64,000 bases of DNA from Paracidovorax cattleyae (lineage in GTDB: Bacteria; Pseudomonadota; Gammaproteobacteria; Burkholderiales; Burkholderiaceae_C): assembly GCF_900104515.1 (NCBI RefSeq), contig NZ_FNJL01000001.1, forward strand, positions 62,001 through 126,000, given 5' to 3'. The notes under the pieces were generated by a model that was given only the letters and a program-made list of their open reading frames with translations, was not told the origin of the DNA and did no database searches. Of the stretch, positions 38,693 through 48,350 are shown piece after piece. The number at the start of each line of letters is the position of its first letter. Within the stretch, counting starts at the first letter, position 1. The position numbers and the translations under genes are program-made.

Positions 38693-38710
38693 GCGCCGCG
38701 CGCGGCCCGC

Positions 38711-38713
<3 letters not shown>
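38690..38713. terminator. palindrome containing both stop codons of the AEC gene and queG
   Basis: TGAGCG (38690-38695) pairs with CGCTCA (38708-38713) around the self-complementary GCCGCGCGCGGC. The AEC TGA is the left arm end and the queG stop the right arm end. No T-tract. Confidence 0.4.
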
Positions 38714-39820
<1,107 letters not shown>

Positions 39821-39838
<18 letters not shown>

Positions 39839-40366
39839 CACCCCGGGATTGTAGAAAGCCCCTCCGGAACCGACACCCTGCAAAGGGTATGGCGGAGCGA
39901 GGACGACACTGCGGCCTTCGCGCGCGCGCTCGCTGCGCAGCCTGCGCTGGCGAATGCCTTCATCACGCTGCACGGCGACCTGGGTGCGGGCAAGACCACC
40001 TTCGTGCGGCACCTGCTGCGTGCCCTGGGCGTGCAGGGCCGGATCAAGAGCCCCACCTATGCAGTGGTCGAACCGCACGACACCTCCACCGGGCCGGCGT
40101 GGCATTTCGACTTCTACCGCTTCGGAGATCCCCGCGAGTGGGAGGACGCAGGCTTTCGCGACATCTTCGCGGGCCCCGGGCTGAAGCTCGCCGAATGGCC
40201 CGATAAGGCCGCGGGATTGCTCCCCACCGCCGACCTCGTCCTACAGATCGAAGCATCCCCTCCCGCCAATGGCGCGTACGATGGGCACGGCATGGCCCGG
40301 CTGGTCCTGCTGCGCGCCGGCACGCCCCTCGGCCGCACCCTGGTGCAAGCACTTCCCGCAGCATGA
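39821..40366 (+). CDS. tsaE: tRNA threonylcarbamoyladenosine biosynthesis ATPase TsaE
   Basis: 181 residues from a TTG at 39821 with GAGGAACGAG upstream; an ATG at 39773 would overlap queG further. TsaE is the ATPase that recycles the TsaBD complex making t6A37 in ANN-decoding tRNAs. Visible: P-loop GDLGAGKTTFVRHLL, SPTYAVVEPH, HFDFYRFGDP and the C-terminal LAEWPDKA (E-W motif). The lack of an ATG near the expected N-terminus makes the start unsure. Its stop overlaps the amiC start as ATGA. Confidence 0.92.
39848..39853 (-). promoter_or_regulatory. -10 element of queG (near-leaderless)
   Basis: TACAAT in TTCTACAATCCCGGGGTG, nine bases before the queG ATG on the minus strand; it lies within the 5' coding part of tsaE. 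Confidence 0.5.
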
Positions 40367-41913
40367 GCGAAGACGCCCCCCCCCTTTCCCCTCCTCCCGC
40401 CGCCCCCTCGCCTCCGGCGCATGGCCCGTCGCGGCGCAGGCTACTGCGCGCCGGATCCCTGGTGCTCCTGCTCGGGGGCGCGCAGATCGCGCGCGGCGCG
40501 GGCATCGTCGCGGTGCGCGTATGGCCGGCGCAGGACTATTCCCGCGTGACCATCGAATCGGACCAGCAGCTCTCCGCCAAGCAGTTCTTCGTGGCGACGC
40601 CGCCGCGGCTGGCGGTGGACATCGAGGGCATCGACCTGAATCCCGAGCTGCGCGAACTGGTCGCGAAGGTGAAACCGGACGACCCCAACATCGCCGGCAT
40701 CCGCGTGGGCCAGAACGCCCCGGGCGTCGTGCGGCTGGTGGTGGACCTCAAGCGCGCCGCGCTGCCCCAGGTCTTCACCCTGCCGCCGATCGCCGCCTAC
40801 CGGCACCGGCTGGTCTTCGACCTCTACCCCGCCGAACCCGAGGATCCGCTGGAGACGCTGATCGCCGACCGCCTGCGGGATGCGGGACCGGGCACTGCCT
40901 CCGCGGGCACCGCCGCCGCGCCGGCCCCATTGCCCAACATCGCCGCGGCCAGGCCGGGCACGGCCGGCGACCCGCTCGGCGACCTGATCGCCCAGCACAA
41001 CGCGCCACCGGGAAAAGGCGCTCCCCCGGCGCCGGGCGGCCTGCCCGCGGCATCGCCCGGTCCCACGGCGCCGGTGGCCACACCGTCCGGTGCACCGGCG
41101 GCCGCGCCCCCGGCAGTGGCTGCCGTGCCCGCGCCGCCGCATGCGGGCAGCGGCGCGGCGCCAGCCGCCCCGGCCATTGCCCGGGCGACCGACCGGCTCA
41201 TCATCGTCGCCCTCGATCCGGGCCATGGTGGAGAGGACCCGGGCGCCACCGGTCCGGGAGGAACGCGCGAGAAGGACGTGGTCCTCAAGGTCGCTTTCCT
41301 GCTGCGCGACCGGATCAATGCCACCACCGTCGGGGGCAACCCGATGCGCGCCTTCATGACCCGCGACGCGGATTTCTTCGTGCCGCTGGGAGTGCGTGTG
41401 GAAAAGGCCCGGCGCGTGCAGGCGGACCTGTTCGTCAGCATCCACGCAGACGCCTTCACGACGCCGGCCGCGCGCGGCGCGAGCGTCTTTGCGCTCAGCC
41501 AGAGCGGGGCGTCCAGCACTGCCGCGCGGTGGCTGGCCAACAAGGAAAACCAGTCCGACCTTGTCGGCGGGCTGAACGTGCGCAGCCAGGACAGACACGT
41601 GCAGAGCGCCCTGCTCGACATGAGCACCACGGCGCAGATCAACGACAGCCTCAAGCTCGGCAGTGTGCTGCTGGGCGAGATCGGCAACATGGCCAGGCTC
41701 CACAAGCCGCGGGTGGAACAGGCCGGGTTCGCCGTGCTGAAGGCACCGGACATCCCCAGCGTGCTGGTGGAAACGGCCTTCATCAGCAACCCGGAGGAAG
41801 AGGCCAAGCTCCGCACGGCGGCCTACCAGCAGCAACTGGCGGATGCACTGATGCGTGGCATCACCCGCTATTTCGCCAAGAATCCGCCGCTCGCGCGCAG
41901 CCGGTCCGTCTGA
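40363..41913 (+). CDS. amiC: N-acetylmuramoyl-L-alanine amidase, AmiC-like
   Basis: 516 residues; the ATG overlaps the tsaE stop. The N-terminus has a Tat-type signal (SRRRLLRAGSLVLLLGGAQIARG). An AMIN domain follows (VRVWPAQDYSRVTIESD... LAVDIEGIDLNPEL), then a long Ala/Pro/Gly linker (about residues 165-275) and the zinc amidase domain: ALDPGHGGEDPGA, FVSIHADAF, and the catalytic Glu in VETAFISNPEEE. It cuts the stem peptide from MurNAc during daughter-cell separation in the periplasm. Tat export and AMIN targeting match E. coli AmiC. Downstream neighbours are accessory rather than the usual mutL. Confidence 0.93.
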   Translation: MSEDAPPLSPPPAAPSPPAHGPSRRRLLRAGSLVLLLGGAQIARGAGIVAVRVWPAQDYSRVTIESDQQLSAKQFFVATPPRLAVDIEGIDLNPELRELVAKVKPDDPNIAGIRVGQNAPGVVRLVVDLKRAALPQVFTLPPIAAYRHRLVFDLYPAEPEDPLETLIADRLRDAGPGTASAGTAAAPAPLPNIAAARPGTAGDPLGDLIAQHNAPPGKGAPPAPGGLPAASPGPTAPVATPSGAPAAAPPAVAAVPAPPHAGSGAAPAAPAIARATDRLIIVALDPGHGGEDPGATGPGGTREKDVVLKVAFLLRDRINATTVGGNPMRAFMTRDADFFVPLGVRVEKARRVQADLFVSIHADAFTTPAARGASVFALSQSGASSTAARWLANKENQSDLVGGLNVRSQDRHVQSALLDMSTTAQINDSLKLGSVLLGEIGNMARLHKPRVEQAGFAVLKAPDIPSVLVETAFISNPEEEAKLRTAAYQQQLADALMRGITRYFAKNPPLARSRSV

Positions 41914-41926
41914 AATCCGTGGCATC

Positions 41927-41990
41927 GCCCGGCCGATGCCGGCGGGCCGCCGGTGCACGCGCAGGCATTGCCTTGCGGCGCCGGCCGGGC
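41927..41990. repeat. inverted repeats downstream of amiC
   Basis: GCCCGGCCG (41927-41935) pairs with CGGCCGGGC (41982-41990), enclosing a 15-base perfect palindrome CCGGCGGGCCGCCGG at 41939-41953. It may act as a terminator, although no T-tract follows. Confidence 0.35.
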
Positions 41991-42044
41991 CACAGTTCCA
42001 CACATCCCACGACGAAACGCCCCGCGGGGCCCGAGGAGTTTTCC

Positions 42045-42377
42045 ATGGCTTTGCAGCATGCCCATTCCGCCGAAGTCGTCAGCGTCCGGCCCCTGGGTGC
42101 CGCGCTGGCGGGCACCGCCACCTCGGCCATCATCAAGGCCGCGCAGCTCGAAGTGATACGGGCCGTCTTGCCTGCAGGCAGGGAGCTTCGCCAGCACGAG
42201 ACGCCCGGGGAACTCACGATCCAGTGCATCGAAGGGGAGGCGGAGCTGCACACCGCGTCGGGCGCCAGCCTGTTGCGCACAGGCGACCTCGTCCACCTGC
42301 AGGCACATGCGGTCCATTCGCTGCGCGGATTGACCGATGCCTCGCTGCTGCTGACGCTCTGCCTCGTTCCCGAATGA
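42045..42377 (+). CDS. small cupin-domain protein
   Basis: 110 residues with a GAGGAG site upstream. A single cupin barrel is visible: LPAGRELRQHETPGELTIQCIEGEAEL (cupin motif 1 with one His and Glu) and LLRTGDLVHLQAHAVHSLRGL (motif 2 with His). The number of His/Glu ligands suggests a weak or absent metal site. Such stand-alone cupins often bind small molecules or act as regulators; no specific function is apparent. Likely a single-gene unit in the accessory stretch between amiC and mutL. Confidence 0.8.
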   Translation: MALQHAHSAEVVSVRPLGAALAGTATSAIIKAAQLEVIRAVLPAGRELRQHETPGELTIQCIEGEAELHTASGASLLRTGDLVHLQAHAVHSLRGLTDASLLLTLCLVPE

Positions 42378-42513
42378 GGCGGCGAGCGGGACAGTAACGT
42401 CCTACAACCGGCGGTTGGAGCTGCTTACACACGCCTGGAGCGAGTAAGGCGATAGTGGGCACATGGGTAGAAGGACATTCCCTGAGCCTGCAATTCCACA
42501 CAAGGAGCACACC

Positions 42514-42741
42514 ATGAACTACCGCCACCTCCTCTCCGCCGCCGCCTGCGTCGCCGCACTGGGCCTGGCAGGATGCTCTTCCAATCCGTCCAACGCACAG
42601 ATTGGCACCGGTGTCGGCGCCGTGGCTGGTGGCGTGCTGGGCAGCGCCGTCGGTGGAACTGCCGCCACGGTGGGTGGCGCCGCAGCTGGTGCACTCATCG
42701 GCCACGAACTCGGCGAAGACCGCGACCAGCGCCGCCGCTGA
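42514..42741 (+). CDS. short glycine-zipper lipoprotein
   Basis: 75 residues with AAGGAG upstream. The signal peptide ends in a lipobox (LAGC, Cys21), followed by SSNPSNAQIGTG and one glycine-zipper block (GVGAVAGGVLGSAVGGTAATVGGAAAGALIG), ending with the charged HELGEDRDQRRR. It matches the OsmB/Rcs-like family of small osmotically or envelope-stress induced lipoproteins; induction here is inferred only from the family. A strong terminator follows 58 bases later. Confidence 0.85.
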   Translation: MNYRHLLSAAACVAALGLAGCSSNPSNAQIGTGVGAVAGGVLGSAVGGTAATVGGAAAGALIGHELGEDRDQRRR

Positions 42742-42798
42742 TCCTCCGCGCCTCGTTCCGACCCTTTTGCGAAGCGGCTTGCGCAGCTTCGCACCACG

Positions 42799-42835
42799 AG
42801 CCGCTCGCATGGCAGTTGCCACGCGAGCGGCTTTT
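42799..42835 (+). terminator. rho-independent terminator of the glycine-zipper gene
   Basis: AGCCGCTCGC (42799-42808) pairs with GCGAGCGGCT (42823-42832), extended inside by TGGCA/TGCCA, followed by TTTT. Confidence 0.88.
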
Positions 42836-42881
42836 ACGTGGGCCCTGTGCCCGGGGCGAGCAGGTTGCCCAACCCCGTAAT

Positions 42882-42946
42882 GGATAAAAAATATTTATCC
42901 TCACCCATGAATTAACGAATAACCGATAAAGCTAGCAGCGGCTAGC
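42882..42946. promoter_or_regulatory. AT-rich regulatory island before the alpha/beta hydrolase gene
   Basis: GGATAAA (42882-42888) and TTTATCC (42894-42900) form a perfect dyad. After further AT-rich sequence come two copies of the palindrome GCTAGC (42931-42936, 42941-42946). This is the most AT-rich spot in the window and probably holds promoter and operator of the hydrolase. Confidence 0.45.
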
Positions 42947-42983
42947 ATTCATCTTCCATTTTTGCAGAGGAAGGTCGCTGTCC

Positions 42984-43961
42984 ATGGCTCCTTTTCCCCA
43001 TCCGCCGCGCACCGGAATGCCGCCCTGTGCCGAGGGCGGACAGCCCCGCAGGTCGGCCCTGCGGCTGCTGGGGCCGGGCCCGGCGATGGCAGAGGCCTTT
43101 CCGCCGGCCGGTGACGACTTCAGCGCATTCGCCGAGGAGCAGATCCTGCGCATGCCCACGGCAGAAGGCGGCCATCTCTGCTACCAGGACCGCGGCAGGG
43201 GGCCCGCCGTGCTGCTCGGCCACAGCCATCTCGGGAACTCCACGATGTGGGAGCCCCAGATCCGGGCACTCTCGCGCTGCTACCGCGTGATCGCGCCAGA
43301 TCTCTGGGGCCATGGGGCGTCGGGCCCCCTGCCGCGCGGCACGCATGATCTCCAGGCGCTCGCAGGGCACATGTTGTCCGTGCTCGATGCACTGCAGATC
43401 GACGAGTTCGCGGTTATCGGCCTGTCGGCCGGGGGCCTGTGGGGAGCCGAGCTGGCTCGGCTGGCTCCCGGGCGCGTCCGCAGCCTGGCGCTCATGGGCG
43501 CCCACCTCGGCGCGGAACCTGAAGCGACGCACCGCCACTACTCGGACCTGCTCGACGCGATCGAGGCCGCAGGACGCATCACCCCATCCCTGGTGCAGGC
43601 CATCGTCCCGCTCTTCTTCCGGGTTGGCACCGATCTGGATGCACCGCATCCGGCAGCATTTGCCCACGGCCTGGCGTCGATGCCCGCCGACCGGCTGCGC
43701 GATTCGGTCATCCCCCTGGGAAGGCTCCTGCTGGCGCGGGGCGGGGCGCCGGGCCGGCTGGCGGCGCTGGATCCGGCCACCACGCTGATGATGTGCGGCG
43801 ACAGCGATACCGCATGCCCGCCCCGCGGCATGCAGGATCTTGCGGCATCGCTCGGCTGCGATGCCGTGCTGGTGCCGGCCGCAGGCCACCTTTCGAACCT
43901 GGACAACCCCGAGGCCGTCAACCACCACCTGCTGCGGTGGCTGGAGCGCACGCTGCGCTGA
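42984..43961 (+). CDS. alpha/beta hydrolase
   Basis: 325 residues from the ATG at 42984 (AGAGGAAGG upstream); ATGs at 43086 and 43153 would remove an apparently disordered N-terminus. The fold is canonical: HLCYQDRGRGPAVLLGHSHLGN (oxyanion region), APDLWGHGASG, nucleophile Ser in VIGLSAGGLWG, Asp in MMCGDSDTACP and His near PAAGHLSNLDNP. It resembles 3-oxoadipate enol-lactonase-type esterases, but the substrate is unknown. No signal peptide. An AT-rich palindrome-bearing promoter region precedes it. Confidence 0.86.
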   Translation: MAPFPHPPRTGMPPCAEGGQPRRSALRLLGPGPAMAEAFPPAGDDFSAFAEEQILRMPTAEGGHLCYQDRGRGPAVLLGHSHLGNSTMWEPQIRALSRCYRVIAPDLWGHGASGPLPRGTHDLQALAGHMLSVLDALQIDEFAVIGLSAGGLWGAELARLAPGRVRSLALMGAHLGAEPEATHRHYSDLLDAIEAAGRITPSLVQAIVPLFFRVGTDLDAPHPAAFAHGLASMPADRLRDSVIPLGRLLLARGGAPGRLAALDPATTLMMCGDSDTACPPRGMQDLAASLGCDAVLVPAAGHLSNLDNPEAVNHHLLRWLERTLR

Positions 43962-44000
43962 CAGCCGGGCGGGGCCGTGGCAGCCCCGGGCCCTTTCGTA

Positions 44001-44645
44001 TCAGGCGGCCTGCCGGCGGCCGGCGCGCCAGGCGCCGAAGATCGCGATCAGCCCTGGCACCAGGATCAGCGCCCAGATGATCTTGTCCAGGTTCGCCTGC
44101 ACCCAGGGGAAGTTGCCGAAGAAGTAGCCCGCCGTGCAGATGCCCAGCACCCACAGCAGGGCGCCGCCCACGTTGTAGGCGGTGAATTTGCCGCGGTGCA
44201 TTTCTGCCACGCCCGCCACGAACGGGGCGAAAGTGCGGATGAACGGCATGAAGCGCGCCAGCACGATGGTGATGCCGCCATAGCGCCCGTAGAACGCGTG
44301 GGCCTGCTCGAAGGCCCTGCGGTTGAACCACCGCGAGTCCGGCCACTGGAACACCTTGGGCCCGAAGTACCGGCCTATGGTGTAGTTGCATTGGTCCCCG
44401 AGCACGGCCGCCACCAGCAGCACGGCGCAGGCGATGGGAAAGCTCATCAGGCCGGCGCCGCACAGCGCGCCCACGATGAAGAGCAGGGAATCCCCTGGCA
44501 GGAAGGGCATGACGACGACGCCCGTTTCCACGAACACGATGGCGAACAGCAGTGCATAGACCCAGGGGCCGTATGCGGCCACGAAGGTCGCGATGTGCTT
44601 GTCCACGTGCAGGATGAAATCGATGAGGAACTGGATGGCTTCCAA
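44001..44645 (-). CDS. DedA-family membrane protein
   Basis: 214 residues from a TTG at 44645 with GAAGGA upstream. The VTT/SNARE-associated domain is evident: FVETGVVVMPFLPGDSLLF, LGDQCNYTIGRYFG, FYGRYGGITIVLARFMPFIRTFAPFVAGVAEM with re-entrant and transmembrane helices. DedA proteins recycle undecaprenyl phosphate or other lipid carriers across the inner membrane and affect envelope and antimicrobial-peptide tolerance. The FMPFIRT arginine motif, important in the family, is intact. Convergent with the alpha/beta hydrolase gene. Confidence 0.9.
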   Translation of the reverse strand: MEAIQFLIDFILHVDKHIATFVAAYGPWVYALLFAIVFVETGVVVMPFLPGDSLLFIVGALCGAGLMSFPIACAVLLVAAVLGDQCNYTIGRYFGPKVFQWPDSRWFNRRAFEQAHAFYGRYGGITIVLARFMPFIRTFAPFVAGVAEMHRGKFTAYNVGGALLWVLGICTAGYFFGNFPWVQANLDKIIWALILVPGLIAIFGAWRAGRRQAA

Positions 44646-44764
44646 GGCGGGTCCTTCAGGAGCGGCGGAGCGAAAAAATGGGTGGTGCGCGCGGGCGGGT
44701 CTTTCGTCCCTGCGGGCAGAGCGGACACCCCGGCGGCGCGGCGCGTAACTCTAACCGCACTGCC

Positions 44765-44770
44765 TACAAT
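44765..44770 (+). promoter_or_regulatory. -10 element of mutL (near-leaderless)
   Basis: TACAAT in GCCTACAAT, eight bases before the mutL ATG; no Shine-Dalgarno sequence. Confidence 0.5.
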
Positions 44771-44778
44771 GCCGCCCG

Positions 44779-46881
44779 ATGACCCCAGAGCCTGCCTCCC
44801 CGCGCCGCCCGATCCGCGACCTTCCGGACGAACTGATCAGCCAGATCGCCGCGGGCGAGGTGGTGGAAAGGCCCGCGTCGGCCGTCCGCGAGCTCGTGGA
44901 CAACGCGCTGGATGCCGGCGCCCGGCAGGTCACGGTGCGTCTGCTGGCGGGCGGCGTTCGCCTGATCGCAGTGGAAGACGATGGCTGCGGCATCCCGCCG
45001 GAGGAACTGCCGGTGGCACTGCGCCGCCACGCAACAAGCAAGATCACCAACCTGCACGACCTGGAGTCGGTGGCGACCATGGGCTTCCGGGGCGAGGCGC
45101 TGGCCGCCATCGCATCGGTCTCGGAAATGGCCCTGCTCTCGCGGACGGAGGAGCAGTCCACGGCGTTCCTGCTCGATGCGCGCAGCGGCGAACTGCGCCC
45201 TGCGGCGCGCAGCCGCGGTACCACCGTGGAAGTGAAGGAATTGTTCTTCTCCACGCCCGCGAGACGCAAGTTCCTGAAGACCGACGCCACGGAACTGGCG
45301 CATTGCATCGAGGCCGTGCGCCGCCATGCGCTGGCCCGGCCGGATGTCGGATTCGCGATCTGGCACGAAGGCAAGCTGGTCGAGCAATGGCGCGCGACGC
45401 TGGCCGCCCCTGCGGCCTCGGCGGATGGCGCCGTGGACGATGCGGCGCTGGAGGATGCGCTGGCGCGCCGGCTGTCCGACGTGCTGGGCGAGGACTTCCT
45501 GGCCGAGTCGATCGCCGTGCGCCACCGCTCCGGGCCGGTGACCGTCACCGGCAGGGCCGGGCTGCCCGACGCCGCGCGCTCGCGCGCCGACCAGCAGTTC
45601 TGCTACGTCAACGGCCGGTTCGTGCGCGACAAGGTGCTCACGCATGCGGCCCGCAGTGCGTACGAGGATGTGCTGCACGGGCAGAAACAGCCGGTGTATG
45701 CGCTCTATGTGCAGATCGATCCGATGCGGGTGGACGTGAACGTGCATCCCACCAAGATCGAGGTGCGTTTCCGCGACAGCCGCGAAGTCCACCAGGCCGT
45801 GCGGCATGCGGTGGAAAACGCCCTGGCGGCCCCGCGCGCGCAGGCGCTGGCGGCCGCTGCGCAAGGTGCCGCCGAAGCGGGCGCACCCGCCGCAGATTCA
45901 CCAACGGCACCTGCTGTGCGCATGCAGCCGCCCGCCATGCTGCCCCGGCAGGCCGCGATGCATTTCGATGCCCGCCCCGGGCACCGGGTCACCGACCTGG
46001 AAGCGCTCTGGGGCCGCAAGGACACGATGCCTTCCGCACGGTCGGACGGTGCTGCGGCGGCCTTCGCGCAGCCCCCCGGGCCGCATGCGCCGCTGCCTTT
46101 TGCCCCGGCTCCGGGGGCACCTGCCACCGTGCAGGAGGCTCCCACAGCCTATGCCAAGACCACCGGTGCGCTCCCGGCTACGAACATGCCCGCAGTCCCG
46201 CAGGCAGGCATCGCCCCGGACGGCGCAGGCACTTTCGCGGCAACACCCGACGCCTCTGCGCAGGCCGAGGCACCCACCGGCGCCGACCCGGAGGTCTGGC
46301 CGCTGGGGCGCGCGGTGGCCCAGATCCACGGCGTCTACATCCTGGCCGAGAACGCCCAGGGCATGGTGATCGTGGACATGCACGCCGCGCACGAGCGCAT
46401 CGTGTATGAGCGCCTCAAGGCCCAGGTGGATGCCAGCGAGCGCATCGCGAGCCAGCCGCTGCTGATTCCCGCCACCTTCGCCGCCACGCCCGAAGAGGTG
46501 GCCACGGCGGATGTCCACGCCGATACGCTCGCCATGCTGGGACTCGAGGTGTCGCCCTTCTCGCCCCGTACGCTGGCGGTGCGCGCGGTGCCCACCTCGC
46601 TCGCGCAGGGCGATGCGGTGGAACTGGCGCGCAGCGTGCTCGCGGAACTGGCGGCGCACGACGCCACCACCGTGGTGCAGCGGGCCCGCAACGAGATCCT
46701 GGGCACCATGGCCTGCCACGGCGCGGTGCGCGCGCACCGGCGGCTGACGCAGGACGAGATGAATGCACTGCTGCGCCAGATGGAAGTGACCGAGCGTTCC
46801 GACCAGTGCAACCACGGCCGGCCCACGTGGCGGCAGCTGTCGATGCGCGAGCTCGACGCGCTGTTCCTGCGCGGACGCTGA
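44779..46881 (+). CDS. mutL: DNA mismatch repair protein MutL
   Basis: 700 residues. The N-terminal GHKL ATPase shows LISQIAAGEVVERPASA, ELVDNALDAGA, DDGCGI and MGFRGEAL. A poorly conserved Pro/Ala linker spans about residues 355-510. The C-terminal dimerisation domain contains DMHAAHERIVYE near residue 533, matching the metal-binding endonuclease motif of MutL from MutH-less bacteria, plus MACHGAVRA and CNHGRPT. It therefore probably nicks DNA itself. Downstream it converges with a GDPD gene; the two stops share a perfect 7-bp inverted repeat. Confidence 0.95.
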   Translation: MTPEPASPRRPIRDLPDELISQIAAGEVVERPASAVRELVDNALDAGARQVTVRLLAGGVRLIAVEDDGCGIPPEELPVALRRHATSKITNLHDLESVATMGFRGEALAAIASVSEMALLSRTEEQSTAFLLDARSGELRPAARSRGTTVEVKELFFSTPARRKFLKTDATELAHCIEAVRRHALARPDVGFAIWHEGKLVEQWRATLAAPAASADGAVDDAALEDALARRLSDVLGEDFLAESIAVRHRSGPVTVTGRAGLPDAARSRADQQFCYVNGRFVRDKVLTHAARSAYEDVLHGQKQPVYALYVQIDPMRVDVNVHPTKIEVRFRDSREVHQAVRHAVENALAAPRAQALAAAAQGAAEAGAPAADSPTAPAVRMQPPAMLPRQAAMHFDARPGHRVTDLEALWGRKDTMPSARSDGAAAAFAQPPGPHAPLPFAPAPGAPATVQEAPTAYAKTTGALPATNMPAVPQAGIAPDGAGTFAATPDASAQAEAPTGADPEVWPLGRAVAQIHGVYILAENAQGMVIVDMHAAHERIVYERLKAQVDASERIASQPLLIPATFAATPEEVATADVHADTLAMLGLEVSPFSPRTLAVRAVPTSLAQGDAVELARSVLAELAAHDATTVVQRARNEILGTMACHGAVRAHRRLTQDEMNALLRQMEVTERSDQCNHGRPTWRQLSMRELDALFLRGR

Positions 46882-46901
46882 TCCGCCCGCGCCTGGATCA
46901 G
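46878..46901. terminator. inverted repeat carrying both stop codons of mutL and the GDPD gene
   Basis: CTGATCC (46878-46884) and GGATCAG (46895-46901) are perfect complements with a 10-base loop. The mutL TGA and the GDPD TGA are inside the arms. No T-tract. Confidence 0.45.
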
Positions 46902-48100
46902 TTGTCGCGGGCGGCCCTGGCCTGGTCGGGGAAGTCCGAGAACACGCCGTCCACGCCGAGTCGGAAGAACTGGCGGTATTCGGCCGCGGGATCGCCCTGG
47001 TAGTCGGAGGCGAGCCGCTTGGCCTCGCTGCGGAACGTATAGGGATGCACGAACAGGCCGGCCGCATGGGCATCGGCCACCACGCGGGTGGGCGACATCA
47101 CGATGCGGTCGCGCTCGTCGATGACGCCGTCGCCGTTGAGGTCGTCAGGCTTGCCGTCGTTGTTGGCGTCCTGGATGCGGGTCGGTATCAGGTAGGGCTT
47201 CCAGGGGCCGATGCCGTCCGCATAGGTCTTCACCTCGCGCAGCCCCTCGGGCGTGAGCAGGCTGGCGAAGGTGCGGCGGTCGCCCGCCACCGCGAAATCG
47301 TAGAGCTTGTCGTAGGGTGCGGTCAGGTCGATGCTGCCGTCGGGTTTCACGTCGTTGCCGTCCACGAGCTGCACGAGGCGCACCTGGGTCTTCGTGCGCA
47401 GGTACTTGAGGTTGGACACCTCGAAGGACTGCACCATGACCGGCGAGGCTGCCCTGGTGTAGCCGTACTGCGCGAGCGTGTCGAGCAGCCGGTCTTCGAG
47501 CTTCAGGTTCAGGTTGGCGTGGTAGGTGGGATGCTTGGTCTCGATATAGACGCCCACGGTGCGGCCCGCCTTCGCTCCTTCCGTGCGGGCGAGGTCCAGC
47601 ACCTCGGTGAGGGTCGGGATCTGGAAGCGGCCGTTGAAGGACTGGTCGCGATCGGCCAGCGGCTGGATGGCGCGCAGGGTCTTGATCTCGGCCAGCGTGA
47701 AATCGGAGGCGAACCAGCCCTCTTCCTGCACACCGTCCACCATCCTGCGGGTCTTGCGGCTGGCGAACTCGGGGCGCTGCGACACGTCGGTCGTGCCGGT
47801 GATGTTGGGCTCATGGCGGACGATGAGCACGCCGTCCCTGGTCGCCACCAGGTCCGGCTCGATGAAGTCGGCACCCAGCTCGATGCCGCGGCGGTAGCCT
47901 TCGAGCGTATGGTCGGGCAGGTAGCCGGCGGCGCCGCGGTGGCCGATCACCAGGGCCCTGGAGCCGTCGAGGGTGGAATGGATGCTGCCGCCGTTGCCGC
48001 CGCAGGCGGACAGGGCCGCGCATGCGGCGGCAGCCAGGGCCAGCCGGCCGGTGAACACCAGGGCGGCGGCCGGGCCGCGCGCGATTCGTTGCGTCGTCAT
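46898..48100 (-). CDS. periplasmic glycerophosphodiester phosphodiesterase (GlpQ-like) lipoprotein
   Basis: 400 residues from the ATG at 48100 (AGGGAGAAG upstream). The signal peptide ends in a lipobox (LSAC, Cys33). The GDPD barrel has His54 ([13 protein letters not shown]), Glu81/Asp83 (FIEPDLV), His96 (VRHEPNI) and ETKHP, all expected catalytic and calcium residues. It hydrolyses glycerophosphodiesters to glycerol-3-phosphate plus alcohol. An unusual [18 protein letters not shown] stretch at residues 311-328 looks like a paired calcium loop. The upstream region has a Pho-box-like repeat, which suggests phosphate-starvation control. Confidence 0.92.
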   Translation of the reverse strand: MTTQRIARGPAAALVFTGRLALAAAACAALSACGGNGGSIHSTLDGSRALVIGHRGAAGYLPDHTLEGYRRGIELGADFIEPDLVATRDGVLIVRHEPNITGTTDVSQRPEFASRKTRRMVDGVQEEGWFASDFTLAEIKTLRAIQPLADRDQSFNGRFQIPTLTEVLDLARTEGAKAGRTVGVYIETKHPTYHANLNLKLEDRLLDTLAQYGYTRAASPVMVQSFEVSNLKYLRTKTQVRLVQLVDGNDVKPDGSIDLTAPYDKLYDFAVAGDRRTFASLLTPEGLREVKTYADGIGPWKPYLIPTRIQDANNDGKPDDLNGDGVIDERDRIVMSPTRVVADAHAAGLFVHPYTFRSEAKRLASDYQGDPAAEYRQFFRLGVDGVFSDFPDQARAARDN

Positions 48101-48159
48101 GGGTCTCTTCTCCCTTGTGAATGGACGGTATGCGCCCGCGCGCACTCTGTCGGTGACGC

Positions 48160-48177
48160 ATGACAGCCCCGTGACAC
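48160..48177 (-). promoter_or_regulatory. candidate Pho box upstream of the GDPD gene
   Basis: On the minus strand GTGTCAC, GGGG, CTGTCAT: two 7-base CTGTCAY-type repeats with the 4-base spacer of the PhoB consensus. A CAGAGT hexamer lies 10 bases downstream, the usual spacing to the -10. Confidence 0.5.
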
Positions 48178-48350
48178 CGCCGCGCACCCCGCCGGACGCG
48201 CGGCAAAGCCCGGATCAGCGGCATCCGCACAGGGTAATTCCAGGGTTCGGCCCGTCAACCCGGGGAACCATGGTGCGTTTCTTGCAGGAAGCCCTGCGGC
48301 CCGCACGGGCCCGACGAACTTTCCCTACCGACCGGACTCTGTTCCTTTCG

